Part shown: piece after piece, positions 26,678 through 35,729 of the stretch
Numbering within the stretch: position 1 is the stretch's first letter
How the letters are laid out: each line of letters opens with the position of its first letter
Assembly: GCF_041817755.1 (NCBI RefSeq)
Contig: NZ_JBGYBX010000071.1
Span: 32,402-96,401, forward strand
Reading direction: 5' to 3'
DNA from: Glaesserella sp041817755
GTDB taxonomy: Bacteria > Pseudomonadota > Gammaproteobacteria > Enterobacterales > Pasteurellaceae
Length of the DNA: 64,000 nt
Position numbers and translations under genes: made by a program
Notes under the pieces: model-generated
The model's input: the letters and a program-made list of their open reading frames with translations, nothing else
The model's database searches: none
Told to the model about the DNA's origin: nothing

Positions 26678-28315
26678 TTATTTTTTCACACGTGTGTGTA
26701 AACCTTTCTTCTCTAAATTACGGTAGATGAGCCATTGTTGCACAATCGTAATCAAGTTAGAGGTTAACCAGTAAAGTACTAAGCCGGACGGGAACCATAA
26801 GAAGAATACCGTAAACAGTACCGGCATAAATGTCATGACTTTTTGTTGCACGGGATCCGCCACCGGTGTCGGTGACATTTTTTGCAGTAAGAACATCGAG
26901 CCGCCCATTAACAGTGGCAAGATATAGTACGGGTCTTGTGCCGATAAGTCTTGAATCCAGCCGAAGAACGGCGCATGACGTAATTCCACCGCTTCCATAA
27001 ATGTCCAATACAAGGCGATGAAAATCGGCATTTGCAGAAGAATCGGTAAGCAACCGCCCATTGGGTTGACTTTCTCTTCTTTATACAATTTCATCATCTC
27101 TTGGCTCATACGCTGACGGTCGTCACCGAAACGTTCGCGCATCTCTTGAATGCGGGGTTGGAGCATGCGCATTTTCGCCATAGAGGTATATTGCGCTTTG
27201 GTTAACGGATACAGAATGGTTTTCACGACAATCGTGACGCCGATAATTGCCAAGCCCCAGTTAGACACAATGCCTTGAATAAAGGTTAATAACCAGAATA
27301 GCGGTTTGGCAATAAACCATGCCCAGCCGTAATCGACGGTTAAGTCAAAATTATTTGCCGCTTGCGCCATTGCCTCTTGATCTTTCGGTCCCGTCCATAA
27401 GTGGCTGGTAATCGTTGCTTCACTGTTTGGTGCCACTTGAGTAACCGGTCCGCGGTAGCCGATAGTTCCTACGCCGTTGGCGGTACGGGTATACAGGTTA
27501 TTTTCCGCATCTTGATTCGGAATCCAAGCGGACACGAAATAATGCTGTAAAATCGCCGCCCAACCGGCTTTGGTGTTGATGGAGAGGTTCGCTTTGGCCA
27601 TTTCGTCAAAACTGTATTTTTTATAATTCACTTCTGACGAAGAATAAGCACCGCCCGTGTAAGTCGGCATGGCAAAGTTACCGGCACTTTCAACCAAGGT
27701 GTGCTTGAGTTGTCCGTAAGGTTGGACTTCAAGTGTGTCCGCCGTGTTATTTTTAATATTGTAATTGACGGCAATATCATAACTGCCGCGTTTGAGCGTG
27801 AAGGTTTTGGTGTAAATCACGCCGTCTTTTTCCAACATAAGCGGCACGCTTAACTCATTTTGACCATCTGCCAAGGTAAATTGGTCGGCGGTGGTTTGGT
27901 ATTGCGCGCGGCCGGCATTGGTATCAATCCCGTTTTTACCGACTAAACCGCTTTGTGCGACATATAACACTTTACCGTTGTCTTGCAACAATTCAAACGG
28001 CGCAGTGGAATTCAATTCCGCATTGTATTTTAATAAGTCAGAATCAATGACATCACCACCGAGCGTATCTACGGTTAAACGTAATACATCGGTTTCAATC
28101 GTGATGGTTTTACCTTTGGTTGATTGCTCGTTAATCGGCGATGTCGCATTAGACGACGCAGGCACATCACCGTTTGACTGTGCTGCGGCCTGTGCTTGAG
28201 CCTGAGCTTGCTTTTGAGCCTGAATTTCAGGGTTAAAATCTTGTTGCCATTGCGTAAAGATCAAAAATGACACAAGGAATAACCCCATAATCAGTAAACT
28301 ACGGTTTGAGTTCAT
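26678..28315 (-). CDS. yidC: Membrane protein insertase YidC
   Basis: Inserts and folds inner-membrane proteins, alone or with SecYEG. From the ATG at 28315 the protein has 545 residues, the proteobacterial length. It has an N-terminal membrane anchor (SLLIMGLFLVSFLIF), a Gln/Ala-rich linker, the large periplasmic P1 domain and the conserved 60KD_IMP core starting at about residue 350 (TKAQYTSMAKMRMLQPRIQ, NPMGGCLPILLQMPIF). In H. influenzae yidC follows rpmH-rnpA-yidD; here it is alone and divergent from icd. Confidence 0.95.
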   Translation of the reverse strand: MNSNRSLLIMGLFLVSFLIFTQWQQDFNPEIQAQKQAQAQAQAAAQSNGDVPASSNATSPINEQSTKGKTITIETDVLRLTVDTLGGDVIDSDLLKYNAELNSTAPFELLQDNGKVLYVAQSGLVGKNGIDTNAGRAQYQTTADQFTLADGQNELSVPLMLEKDGVIYTKTFTLKRGSYDIAVNYNIKNNTADTLEVQPYGQLKHTLVESAGNFAMPTYTGGAYSSSEVNYKKYSFDEMAKANLSINTKAGWAAILQHYFVSAWIPNQDAENNLYTRTANGVGTIGYRGPVTQVAPNSEATITSHLWTGPKDQEAMAQAANNFDLTVDYGWAWFIAKPLFWLLTFIQGIVSNWGLAIIGVTIVVKTILYPLTKAQYTSMAKMRMLQPRIQEMRERFGDDRQRMSQEMMKLYKEEKVNPMGGCLPILLQMPIFIALYWTFMEAVELRHAPFFGWIQDLSAQDPYYILPLLMGGSMFLLQKMSPTPVADPVQQKVMTFMPVLFTVFFLWFPSGLVLYWLTSNLITIVQQWLIYRNLEKKGLHTRVKK

Positions 28316-28645
28316 GTTAGGTTCTCTGTGGTTAATGTGAAATGGGGAAAGCCCCACACCGGAAAAGCGACTATTCTAATATAGGTTGCCCAACTCTCCA
28401 ATGCCTTTTATGTAATCGTGTGTAGATTTCAGTCCGAAACCGACAAAAGGCGGTTCGCATTTTTGCAAAAAACTGCGTCAAACATACCGCTTGTCCGGTG
28501 AAGATAAAACGATAATTTGATTGGTGTAAAAAAATAACAAAATTTTAACAAAATATCCGCAAAAACCGTTCAATTTATGCCATAATCTTCTTCACCGCAT
28601 TAGCGGCAGTCACATAAAAATCCATCTCTTCTCTAGGAGGTCTCT
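28316..28645. promoter_or_regulatory. Divergent yidC/icd intergenic region
   Basis: About 330 bp without a gene. It contains an uptake signal (ACCGCTTGTCC, about 28485) and AT-rich sequence around 28520-28600 that should hold the icd promoter. TATGCCATAATC near 28576-28587 contains CATAAT as a possible -10. No rpmH, rnpA or yidD remnant is visible. Confidence 0.4.
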
Positions 28646-30868
28646 GTGAGTCACAAACACACCATTATTTATACACATACGGATGAAGCCCCTGCGCTGG
28701 CTACCCAATCTTTACTTCCTATCATTCGCGCTTTTACCAAAAGCGCCGATATTCATGTCGTGACTTCCGACATTTCGTTAGCCGGTCGAATCATCGCTGC
28801 ATTTCCCGATTATTTAACTGAAGCACAACGTATTCCGGATGCATTGGCGGAACTGGGCGAATTGGTTAAACAACCGCAAGCTAATGTGATCAAATTACCC
28901 AATATCAGTGCGTCCATTCCGCAGTTAACCGCGGCAATTGCCGAATTACAAGCTCAAGGCTATGCTTTGCCGGATTACCCTTCGGACCCGCAAACGGATG
29001 AAGAAAAAGCGGTACGTGAACGTTATGACCGTATTAAAGGTAGTGCGGTAAACCCGGTGCTACGAGAAGGCAATTCCGATCGTCGTGCGCCGAAAGCCGT
29101 GAAAAATTTTGCTAAAAAATACCCGCACAGCATGGGGGCGTGGGGAAAAGATTCCAAGTCTCATGTGGCAACGATGCAAGCGGGAGATTTCTTTTCCAAT
29201 GAGCAATCCGTTACGGTAGCCGAACCCACCACCGTATCCGTGGTGTTTACCGATACGGCAGGTAACAAAACCGAGCTGCGTAAGCCTTTAGGGCTCAAAG
29301 CCGGTGAGATTATCGATGCAACCGTAATGAACAAAAAAGCATTAACGGCATTTTTACACGAGCAGATTGCCGATGCGAAAGCACAGGGCGTGTTGTTCTC
29401 TTTGCATATGAAAGCCACCATGATGAAAGTGTCTGATCCGATTATTTTCGGTCATGCGGTGAAAGCCTATTTTGCAAAAGTATTTGAACAATACGGTGAT
29501 CAACTTGATAAAGCGGGAATCAATGTAAACAATGGTTTCGGTCATTTGTTGGCAAACTTAGACAAATTGGATGCCTCAACCCGCGAAGGCGTAGAAAAAG
29601 CCATTGCCGACGCTTACGCCGTAAACCCGGATTTGGCGATGGTCGATTCGGATAAAGGCATCACCAATTTACATGTGCCGAGCGATGTTATCGTAGATGC
29701 GTCTATGCCGGCAATGATCCGTAATTCCGGTCGTATGTGGGATAAAAACGGTGAAGCCCGTGATACGAAAGCGGTGATCCCGGACAGCAGCTATGCCGGT
29801 GTTTACCAAACCGTGATTGATTTCTGCCGTGAGAACGGCGCGTTCGATCCGACGACCATGGGGAGTGTGCCGAATGTCGGGTTGATGGCACAAAAAGCCG
29901 AAGAATACGGTTCTCACGATAAAACCTTTGAAATGACCGAAAACGGTATTGTGGAATTGATTGATGATAAGGGTAATATCTTGACTTCCCACCAAGTTGA
30001 AGCGGGAGATATTTGGCGAGCTTGCCAAACGAAAGATGCGCCGATCAAAGATTGGGTTCAATTGGCCGTTAACCGTGCACGCCTAAGCCAAACACCGGCG
30101 GTATTTTGGTTGGATGAAAAACGGGCGCACGATCGCAGTTTAATCGCCAAAGTGAAAACTTATTTGGCGGAATTGGATACCGACGGCTTGGACATTCGTA
30201 TTTTATCGCCGGTTGACGCTTGTTTATTCAGTTTGAAACGATTGAAAAACGGTGAAGATACCATTTCGGTTACCGGTAATGTCTTGCGTGATTACTTGAC
30301 CGATTTATTCCCTATCTTGGAATTGGGAACCAGCGCTAAAATGTTATCCATTGTGCCGCTCATGAATGGTGGCGGAATGTTTGAAACCGGTGCCGGCGGT
30401 TCCGCACCGAAGCACGTTCAACAATTTGTTGCAGAAAACCATTTACGTTGGGATTCGTTGGGTGAATTCTTAGCATTAGCCGTATCGCTTGAACATTTAG
30501 CACAAAAAACGGGTAATATCAAAGCTCAACTATTGGCGGATACCTTAGATAAAGCAACCGAGCAATTGTTACTTAGCGATAAATCGCCTAAGCGCAAAGC
30601 CGGTCAATTGGATAACCGTGGCAGCCACTATTATTTAGCCCGTTATTGGGCGGAAGCGCTTGCCGAACAAAATCTAGATGCGGATTTAAAAACGCGTTTT
30701 GCACCGATTGCGATTCAATTAGCCAACCAAGAATCTGCTATTTTGTCTGAACTGAATGGCGTGAGCGGTTCGGTAGATATGGGCGGTTATTATGCGCCGA
30801 ATCCGCTGAAAGTGGCTCAAGCCATGCGTCCAAGTACGATATTGAATGCGATCATTGACGCGTTGTAA
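28646..30868 (+). CDS. icd: Monomeric NADP-dependent isocitrate dehydrogenase
   Basis: Oxidative decarboxylation of isocitrate to 2-oxoglutarate with NADPH formation. The 740-residue protein is of the large monomeric type (IDH-II), recognisable from YTHTDEAPALATQSLLPI at the start, NPVLREGNSDRRAP around residue 132 and SLHMKATMMKVSDPIIFGH near 252; the homodimeric 45-kDa type is unrelated. Translation begins at GTG with an excellent AGGAGG site 6 bp upstream. It is monocistronic, divergent from yidC. Confidence 0.95.
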   Translation: MSHKHTIIYTHTDEAPALATQSLLPIIRAFTKSADIHVVTSDISLAGRIIAAFPDYLTEAQRIPDALAELGELVKQPQANVIKLPNISASIPQLTAAIAELQAQGYALPDYPSDPQTDEEKAVRERYDRIKGSAVNPVLREGNSDRRAPKAVKNFAKKYPHSMGAWGKDSKSHVATMQAGDFFSNEQSVTVAEPTTVSVVFTDTAGNKTELRKPLGLKAGEIIDATVMNKKALTAFLHEQIADAKAQGVLFSLHMKATMMKVSDPIIFGHAVKAYFAKVFEQYGDQLDKAGINVNNGFGHLLANLDKLDASTREGVEKAIADAYAVNPDLAMVDSDKGITNLHVPSDVIVDASMPAMIRNSGRMWDKNGEARDTKAVIPDSSYAGVYQTVIDFCRENGAFDPTTMGSVPNVGLMAQKAEEYGSHDKTFEMTENGIVELIDDKGNILTSHQVEAGDIWRACQTKDAPIKDWVQLAVNRARLSQTPAVFWLDEKRAHDRSLIAKVKTYLAELDTDGLDIRILSPVDACLFSLKRLKNGEDTISVTGNVLRDYLTDLFPILELGTSAKMLSIVPLMNGGGMFETGAGGSAPKHVQQFVAENHLRWDSLGEFLALAVSLEHLAQKTGNIKAQLLADTLDKATEQLLLSDKSPKRKAGQLDNRGSHYYLARYWAEALAEQNLDADLKTRFAPIAIQLANQESAILSELNGVSGSVDMGGYYAPNPLKVAQAMRPSTILNAIIDAL

Positions 30869-30884
30869 TTAACGTTCAAAACAA

Positions 30885-30913
30885 AAAGGCTGTCTCTAAA
30901 ACCGACAGCCTTT
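30885..30913. terminator. Bidirectional terminator between icd and fklB
   Basis: Perfect 10-bp stem AAAGGCTGTC/GACAGCCTTT with a 9-nt loop. It is followed by T-rich sequence on the plus strand (CGTTATTTTT) and, on the minus strand, by TTGTTTTG. Confidence 0.85.
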
Positions 30914-30930
30914 CGTTATTTTTCTCGTTA

Positions 30931-31560
30931 TTAAACAATATCTAATAATTCCACTTCAAAAATCAATGTGCTAAACGGCGGAATGGACGCGCCTGCACCA
31001 CGCTCACCGTAAGCTAGGTTATGTGGAATGGTTAAACGCCATTTTGAACCCACAGGCATCATTTGTAACGCTTCAACCCAACCTGCAATCACGCCTGTGA
31101 CCGGGAACTCTGCCGGTGTACCACGTTTCACTGAGCTGTCAAATACCGTACCGTCAATTAATGAACCCGTATAGTGAACACGCACTTTATCCGTTTTCGC
31201 AGGCACTTTACCTGTACCTTCCACTAACACTTCATACTGTAAACCGCTTTCTGTTTCTTTCACAGACGGGTGTTTTTTATTCTCTTCTAAGAACGCTTTA
31301 CCTTCTGCAGCTAACGCTTCAAAGGCTTTTGCTTGTTCCGCTTCAGCACGTTGAGATAACTCTTGTAACGCTTTGGTTACTTCATTCAAATCTAATGCCG
31401 GTGGGTTTTGATTTAACACATCAAAAATCCCTTTTACCACCGCTTCCGGTTCAACGTCTAAACCACTGCCTAATAATTGCTGACCGATTTGTAAACCGAT
31501 ACCGTAACCGCCTTTTGCTTCAACGCTTTCTAATTTCACTTGTTCTAAATTTAAAGACAT
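30931..31560 (-). CDS. fklB: FKBP-type peptidyl-prolyl cis-trans isomerase
   Basis: A 209-residue cytoplasmic prolyl isomerase. There is no signal peptide, which separates it from FkpA. Residues 1-95 form the helical dimerisation domain (GIGLQIGQQL, LAAEGKAFLEENKK) and the C-terminal half is the FKBP domain with VRVHYTGSLIDGTVFDSS, GWVEALQMMPVGSKW and IPHNLAYGERG. Size and layout match FklB. Monocistronic, leftward. Confidence 0.88.
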   Translation of the reverse strand: MSLNLEQVKLESVEAKGGYGIGLQIGQQLLGSGLDVEPEAVVKGIFDVLNQNPPALDLNEVTKALQELSQRAEAEQAKAFEALAAEGKAFLEENKKHPSVKETESGLQYEVLVEGTGKVPAKTDKVRVHYTGSLIDGTVFDSSVKRGTPAEFPVTGVIAGWVEALQMMPVGSKWRLTIPHNLAYGERGAGASIPPFSTLIFEVELLDIV

Positions 31561-31574
31561 AATTTTTCCTTATG

Positions 31575-31647
31575 TGTAGGGGTGGGTTTATCCCCACCCG
31601 TTAATGTGTTTATATAAATTCGGGCGAGGATAAACCTCGCCCCTACA
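31575..31647. repeat. Pair of GC-rich palindromic repeats in opposite orientation
   Basis: TGTAGGGG-TGGG-TTTAT-CCCCACCCG at 31575-31600 is followed at 31621-31647 by the reverse complement of a near copy (CGGGCGAGG-ATAAA-CCTCGCCCCTACA). Each half is itself a hairpin, and bases differing between halves keep the pairing. This looks like a dispersed REP/MITE-type element between the divergent fklB and menB genes. Confidence 0.65.
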
Positions 31648-31700
31648 TTCATTAAAATAATGACGGCTGTAATATAGAGCCAGATTGGCAAATTACAAGT

Positions 31701-31758
31701 ACAAGCGGTCGGATTTTGGCAAAAATTTGCAAATTTCGGGTATAATCCGACCGCTTGT
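31701..31758. promoter_or_regulatory. Inverted uptake-signal pair containing a menB promoter candidate
   Basis: ACAAGCGGTCGGATT at 31701-31715 and its exact reverse complement at 31744-31758 frame AT-rich sequence. A consensus TATAAT (31741-31746) at the inner edge of the right arm has TTGGCA 19 bp upstream. Transcripts of menB probably start here, 20-30 bp before its ATG. Confidence 0.55.
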
Positions 31759-31779
31759 TTAAACTAAAAGGAATACAAA

Positions 31780-32637
31780 ATGCAAAACCCAAAAGATGAT
31801 GTACTTTATGCCCCTGTTGAATGGCACGATTGTAGCGAAGGTTATACGGATATTCTTTATCATAAATCGACTGACGGTATTGCCAAAATCACCATCAATC
31901 GCCCTGAAGTGCGTAATGCGTTCCGTCCGCAAACGGTAAAAGAGATGATCCAAGCATTTTCTGATGCTCGTTTTGATGAAAAAATCGGTGTGATTGTTTT
32001 AACGGGTCAAGGCGAAAAAGCGTTCTGTTCCGGTGGCGATCAAAAAGTGCGTGGCGATTACGGCGGTTATAAAGATGAAAGTGGTGTACATCACTTAAAC
32101 GTATTGGATTTCCAACGTGATATTCGTAGCTGTCCGAAGCCTGTGGTGGCAATGGTGGCTGGTTATGCGATTGGTGGCGGTCACGTTTTACATATGCTTT
32201 GTGATTTAACCATTGCGGCAGAAAATGCGATTTTCGGTCAAACAGGTCCGAAAGTGGGTTCATTCGATGGCGGTTGGGGTGCAAGCTATATGGCACGTAT
32301 CGTTGGGCAGAAAAAAGCGCGTGAAATTTGGTTCTTATGCCGTCAATATGATGCGAAAGAAGCCTTAGAGATGGGCTTGGTGAATACCGTTGTGCCTTAT
32401 GCGGATTTGGAAAAAGAAACGGTGCGTTGGTGTCGTGAAATGTTACGCAACAGCCCGATTGCATTACGTTGCTTAAAAGCAGCATTAAATGCGGACTGTG
32501 ACGGACAAGCGGGTCTTCAAGAATTAGCAGGTAATGCAACAATGCTGTTCTATATGACGGAAGAAGGTCAAGAAGGTCGCAATGCGTTTAATGAAAAACG
32601 TGCGCCTGACTTTAGTAAGTTTAAACGTAATCCGTAA
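31780..32637 (+). CDS. menB: 1,4-dihydroxy-2-naphthoyl-CoA synthase MenB
   Basis: Crotonase-family enzyme that closes the second ring of menaquinone from o-succinylbenzoyl-CoA. The 285 residues match the family length exactly. Diagnostic parts are NRPEVRNAFRPQTV, the SGGDQ loop near residue 88, the oxyanion-hole segment GYAIGGGHVLH and GPKVGSFDGGWGASY. The ATG has AAGGA 7 bp upstream. No other men gene is adjacent. Menaquinone is the likely electron carrier for the TorA, GlpABC and HemG systems in this window. Confidence 0.95.
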   Translation: MQNPKDDVLYAPVEWHDCSEGYTDILYHKSTDGIAKITINRPEVRNAFRPQTVKEMIQAFSDARFDEKIGVIVLTGQGEKAFCSGGDQKVRGDYGGYKDESGVHHLNVLDFQRDIRSCPKPVVAMVAGYAIGGGHVLHMLCDLTIAAENAIFGQTGPKVGSFDGGWGASYMARIVGQKKAREIWFLCRQYDAKEALEMGLVNTVVPYADLEKETVRWCREMLRNSPIALRCLKAALNADCDGQAGLQELAGNATMLFYMTEEGQEGRNAFNEKRAPDFSKFKRNP

Positions 32638-32656
32638 TCCGACTCCTCCATACCAC

Positions 32657-32694
32657 AAAAACGCAATCTTTTATGTAGAGGATTGCGTTTTTTT
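32657..32694 (+). terminator. Rho-independent terminator after menB
   Basis: AAAAACGCAATC pairs with GATTGCGTTTTTTT across a 12-nt loop, 20 bp after the menB stop. Confidence 0.9.
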
Positions 32695-32740
32695 ATTTCA
32701 GCCGTTTGCATAAGAACGAACTTTTTTGTAATCTATGTGC

Positions 32741-32757
32741 GATTCATTCTCATTTAT
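32741..32757. promoter_or_regulatory. Possible Fur box upstream of the ABC importer
   Basis: GATTCATTCTCATTTAT (minus strand ATAAATGAGAATGAATC) resembles overlapping Fur hexamers (AATGAGAATGA) and lies 15 bp before the importer's first ATG. The match is imperfect. Confidence 0.35.
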
Positions 32758-32771
32758 AAAAAGGAACGTTT

Positions 32772-33887
32772 ATGTTAAAAACCGTTAAACTTTGTGCTGT
32801 CGCACTCTCATCTTTACTTGCATTGAATTCAATGGCATACGCAAAACCTGTTGAATTGACGGATATTTTAGATCGCAAAGTCACCGTAGACGTACCGGCG
32901 AAGCGCGTTGTACTTGCGTTTAACTATCAAGATTATATGGCGGTTGCCGGCGTAAAATCATTTGATAATGTCGTCGGTTTTTCGAAAGCGGTTTGGTCGG
33001 ATTGGGCACCGGCAAGTTGGACGGAGTTTAGCAAAGCGGTTCCGCGTTTAAATGAATTGGAAGATGTCGGTGAAGTGGAAGTCGGTACGTTTTCCGTAGA
33101 GAAAATTTTAGCGTTGAAGCCTGATTTGGTGGTGATGGCGGATTGGCAGTACAAAGCCTTAGATTCCGATTTGGAACCGCTTGAAACGGCGGGTATTCCG
33201 ATCGTGGTTATTGATTATTTAGCCCAAACGGTAGAAAAACACGTGCGCTCGACGGAAATTATCGGTTTACTTACCGGCAACGAAGAAAAAGCCAAACAGC
33301 TTAATGATGAGTACCAAGCAGTTGTTAAAGAGATCCAACATCGCGTCGCCAAGGCAAACTTACCGAAACCGAAAGTTTATGTGGAGTTCGGGAATAAAGG
33401 TCCGAAAGAACACAGCTTCACCTTCGGGAAAAGTATGTGGGGAGCAATGCTCGATTTAGTCGGTGCCGATAATGTATCAAAAACCGCAGTGGAATTTTAT
33501 AGCCCGATCAATCCTGAATTGGTCTTAGCGGCAAAACCGGATGTCGTTATCATCAGTGGTCGTGAAACCGAATTAAAGAAGAACCCCGAAGCGATGGTCA
33601 TGGGCTTTAATATCGAAGAGAGCGAAGCAAGAAAACGTCTAGACGGCTTTAAGAACCGTGCGGGTTGGAGCGAACTGCCGGCAATCAAATCTAACCGCTT
33701 GTACGGCGTATATCATGCGAACTCACGTACCTTGTCGGACAGCGCCTCAATTCAGTTTGTGGCTAAAGCCGTTTATCCCGAGCTCTTTAAAGATTTGGAT
33801 CCGACCAAAACCTATGTCGAGTTTTACCGCCAAAATTTACCGGTTGTGCCGCAAGGTACATTCTATCTCTACCCTGAGAATAAATAA
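32772..33887 (+). CDS. Periplasmic binding protein of an iron/siderophore/B12-class ABC importer
   Basis: A 371-residue exported binding protein with Sec signal ending MAYA (about residue 24) and the PF01497-like start DILDRKVTVDVPAKRVV. It is a paralogue of the orphan protein at 3180 and shares long near-identical blocks with it, for example KPKVYVEFGNKGP and EHSFTFG. It overlaps the permease start by one base (TAATG), so it belongs to the operon. AAGGA ribosome site. Ligand unknown; a possible Fur box upstream favours iron, but molybdate/tungstate binders share this fold. Confidence 0.82.
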   Translation: MLKTVKLCAVALSSLLALNSMAYAKPVELTDILDRKVTVDVPAKRVVLAFNYQDYMAVAGVKSFDNVVGFSKAVWSDWAPASWTEFSKAVPRLNELEDVGEVEVGTFSVEKILALKPDLVVMADWQYKALDSDLEPLETAGIPIVVIDYLAQTVEKHVRSTEIIGLLTGNEEKAKQLNDEYQAVVKEIQHRVAKANLPKPKVYVEFGNKGPKEHSFTFGKSMWGAMLDLVGADNVSKTAVEFYSPINPELVLAAKPDVVIISGRETELKKNPEAMVMGFNIEESEARKRLDGFKNRAGWSELPAIKSNRLYGVYHANSRTLSDSASIQFVAKAVYPELFKDLDPTKTYVEFYRQNLPVVPQGTFYLYPENK

Positions 33888-34924
33888 TGAGTCAAGCGGT
33901 TGAACAAATCATTCAAAGCCAGCGGGCGTTGGAACGCAAACGCTGGCTTGTTGTAATCGTATTTTTAGTAATCAGCGTTGTGGGGTTGGTATTTGATATT
34001 GTCACCGGTCCGTCAATGCTCCCTCTTGAAGATGTTGTGAGAGCATTGTTACGCTTAGATAATGTTGAAACGACAACCCATGTGATTGTGTACGATCTGC
34101 GATTACCGATGGCATTAATGGCGTTAGTTGTCGGTGCTGCACTGGGTGTAGGTGGAGCGGAAATTCAAACCTTACTGAACAACCCGATGGCAAGCCCTTA
34201 TACGTTAGGATTAGCAGCGGCAGCTGGATTAGGCGCATCAACGGTAATCGCATTCGGTGGCTTCGGTTTGCCTCTCGGCTTTGCTGTCCCGGTCGGTGCG
34301 TTTTTGATGACCATGTTGGCTTCAGGGATTCTGTTTGTGTTTGCTTCCCTACGTCGTTTCAGCTCGGCAATGTTGGTGTTAGTCGGTATCGCCTTGCTTT
34401 TCCTATTCCAATCGTTATTGTCGTTAATTCAATTTATTTCCGCCCCCGAAATTTCCCAACAGATCTTATTTTGGCTATTCGGCAGCTTAACTAAATCAAC
34501 TTGGGAAACGCTGATTATCGCTACGGTGGTGACCGCTATTAGCGTAACACTTTTGGCAAAAGACGTGTGGAAACTGACCGCTTTACGCCTCGGCGAAGAA
34601 CGGGCATTAAGCCTCGGCATCAATTTACAACGGTTGCGCTTAAAGACCTTGGTGATCGTCGCAATAATGACGGCAACGGCAATCAGTTTTGTCGGTATTA
34701 TCGGCTTCATCGGCTTGGTTGCACCTCACGTTGCCAGAATGTTGCTTGGGGAAGATCAGCGTTTCTTCCTACCGGGGGCAATGTTGGTCGGCGCGGCGTT
34801 TTTGTCGATTGCCTCCGTACTCTCTAAAGTGATTATCCCCGGAGCATTATTTCCGGTCGGGATCATCACTGCATTTGTCGGTGTGCCGTTCTTCTTTTGG
34901 ATCGTATTAACTAAGCGTGGGTAA
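33887..34924 (+). CDS. FecCD-family ABC importer permease
   Basis: A 345-residue inner-membrane permease with about ten hydrophobic segments. Typical FecCD motifs are RLPMALMALVVGAALGVGGA near residue 68 and GFIGLVAPHVARMLLGEDQR around residue 270, the latter being the coupling-helix region that contacts the ATPase. The single permease gene implies a homodimer as in BtuC2D2. Overlaps both neighbours at the start/stop codons. Confidence 0.88.
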   Translation: MSQAVEQIIQSQRALERKRWLVVIVFLVISVVGLVFDIVTGPSMLPLEDVVRALLRLDNVETTTHVIVYDLRLPMALMALVVGAALGVGGAEIQTLLNNPMASPYTLGLAAAAGLGASTVIAFGGFGLPLGFAVPVGAFLMTMLASGILFVFASLRRFSSAMLVLVGIALLFLFQSLLSLIQFISAPEISQQILFWLFGSLTKSTWETLIIATVVTAISVTLLAKDVWKLTALRLGEERALSLGINLQRLRLKTLVIVAIMTATAISFVGIIGFIGLVAPHVARMLLGEDQRFFLPGAMLVGAAFLSIASVLSKVIIPGALFPVGIITAFVGVPFFFWIVLTKRG

Positions 34925-34928
34925 TCGG

Positions 34929-35726
34929 ATGTTACAGTTAGAAAATTTAACCGTTCGACGGGGAACGCAATGCGTCGCCGACAACATCAACCTTACCCTT
35001 GAAAAAGGAAAGGTGTATACGATTCTCGGCCCTAACGGTGCGGGTAAGTCTTCGATGATTAAAACGATTTTCGGTGAAGTGCCTTTTCACGGTACAATTC
35101 GCTACAACGAAGAAAGCTTGAGTAAACGCAATTTACTGAGTTGGCGTAAGCGCATTGGTTATATGCCGCAAGACACGCTGGTAGAAGCCTCATTGACCGC
35201 ACTGGAAGTCATTTTACTCGGGCGGATTGATGCCTTGCATATGCATGTCGGTGATGAATTGTTACGGGAAGTCGCTCGAATTATGGATAAACTCGGTATT
35301 GCCCACCTTGCCCATAAAGATGTGATGCGCTTAAGCGGCGGTCAACGCCAAATGGTCATGTTTGCTCAAGTATTATTGCGTCATCCTGAAATCTTGATGT
35401 TGGACGAGCCGGTCAGCGCACTGGATATGCATCACCAAATTAATTTGCTGGAACACGTTTGTAACTATACGCGGCAACACAATTTGATTACGCTGATGGT
35501 CTTACACGACTTAAGTCTTGCCGCCCAATTTTCCGATTGCGTGATCTTGCTTGGAGAAGGAAAAGTACAAAGACAGGGTGCCGCACGACAAGTGTTACAA
35601 TCGGACATCATCAGCCGTCTGTATAACGTACAGATTGAAATTTTATACGACAGCACCGGTTCACCTGTGATTCGCCCGTTACGAAAATGCTTGTCGGACA
35701 AATGTTGTTTATCTTCGGAGAATTAA
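34929..35726 (+). CDS. ABC importer ATPase (FepC/BtuD class)
   Basis: Cytoplasmic ATPase of the same importer, 265 residues from the ATG at 34929; a GTG at 34917 overlapping the permease is the alternative. Walker A GPNGAGKSS near residue 35, Q loop MPQD, signature LSGGQRQM, Walker B ILMLDEPVSALD and switch H in VLHDLS are all present. The C-terminal tail carries two cysteines close together (KCLSDKCCL), unusual for this family. Confidence 0.87.
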   Translation: MLQLENLTVRRGTQCVADNINLTLEKGKVYTILGPNGAGKSSMIKTIFGEVPFHGTIRYNEESLSKRNLLSWRKRIGYMPQDTLVEASLTALEVILLGRIDALHMHVGDELLREVARIMDKLGIAHLAHKDVMRLSGGQRQMVMFAQVLLRHPEILMLDEPVSALDMHHQINLLEHVCNYTRQHNLITLMVLHDLSLAAQFSDCVILLGEGKVQRQGAARQVLQSDIISRLYNVQIEILYDSTGSPVIRPLRKCLSDKCCLSSEN

Positions 35727-35729
35727 AAT

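Noticed and set aside
31895..32542. Long open frame (215 codons) on the minus strand inside menB
   Set aside because: It is a mirror of the codon bias of menB, His/Arg/Ser-rich, with no ribosome site or domain.
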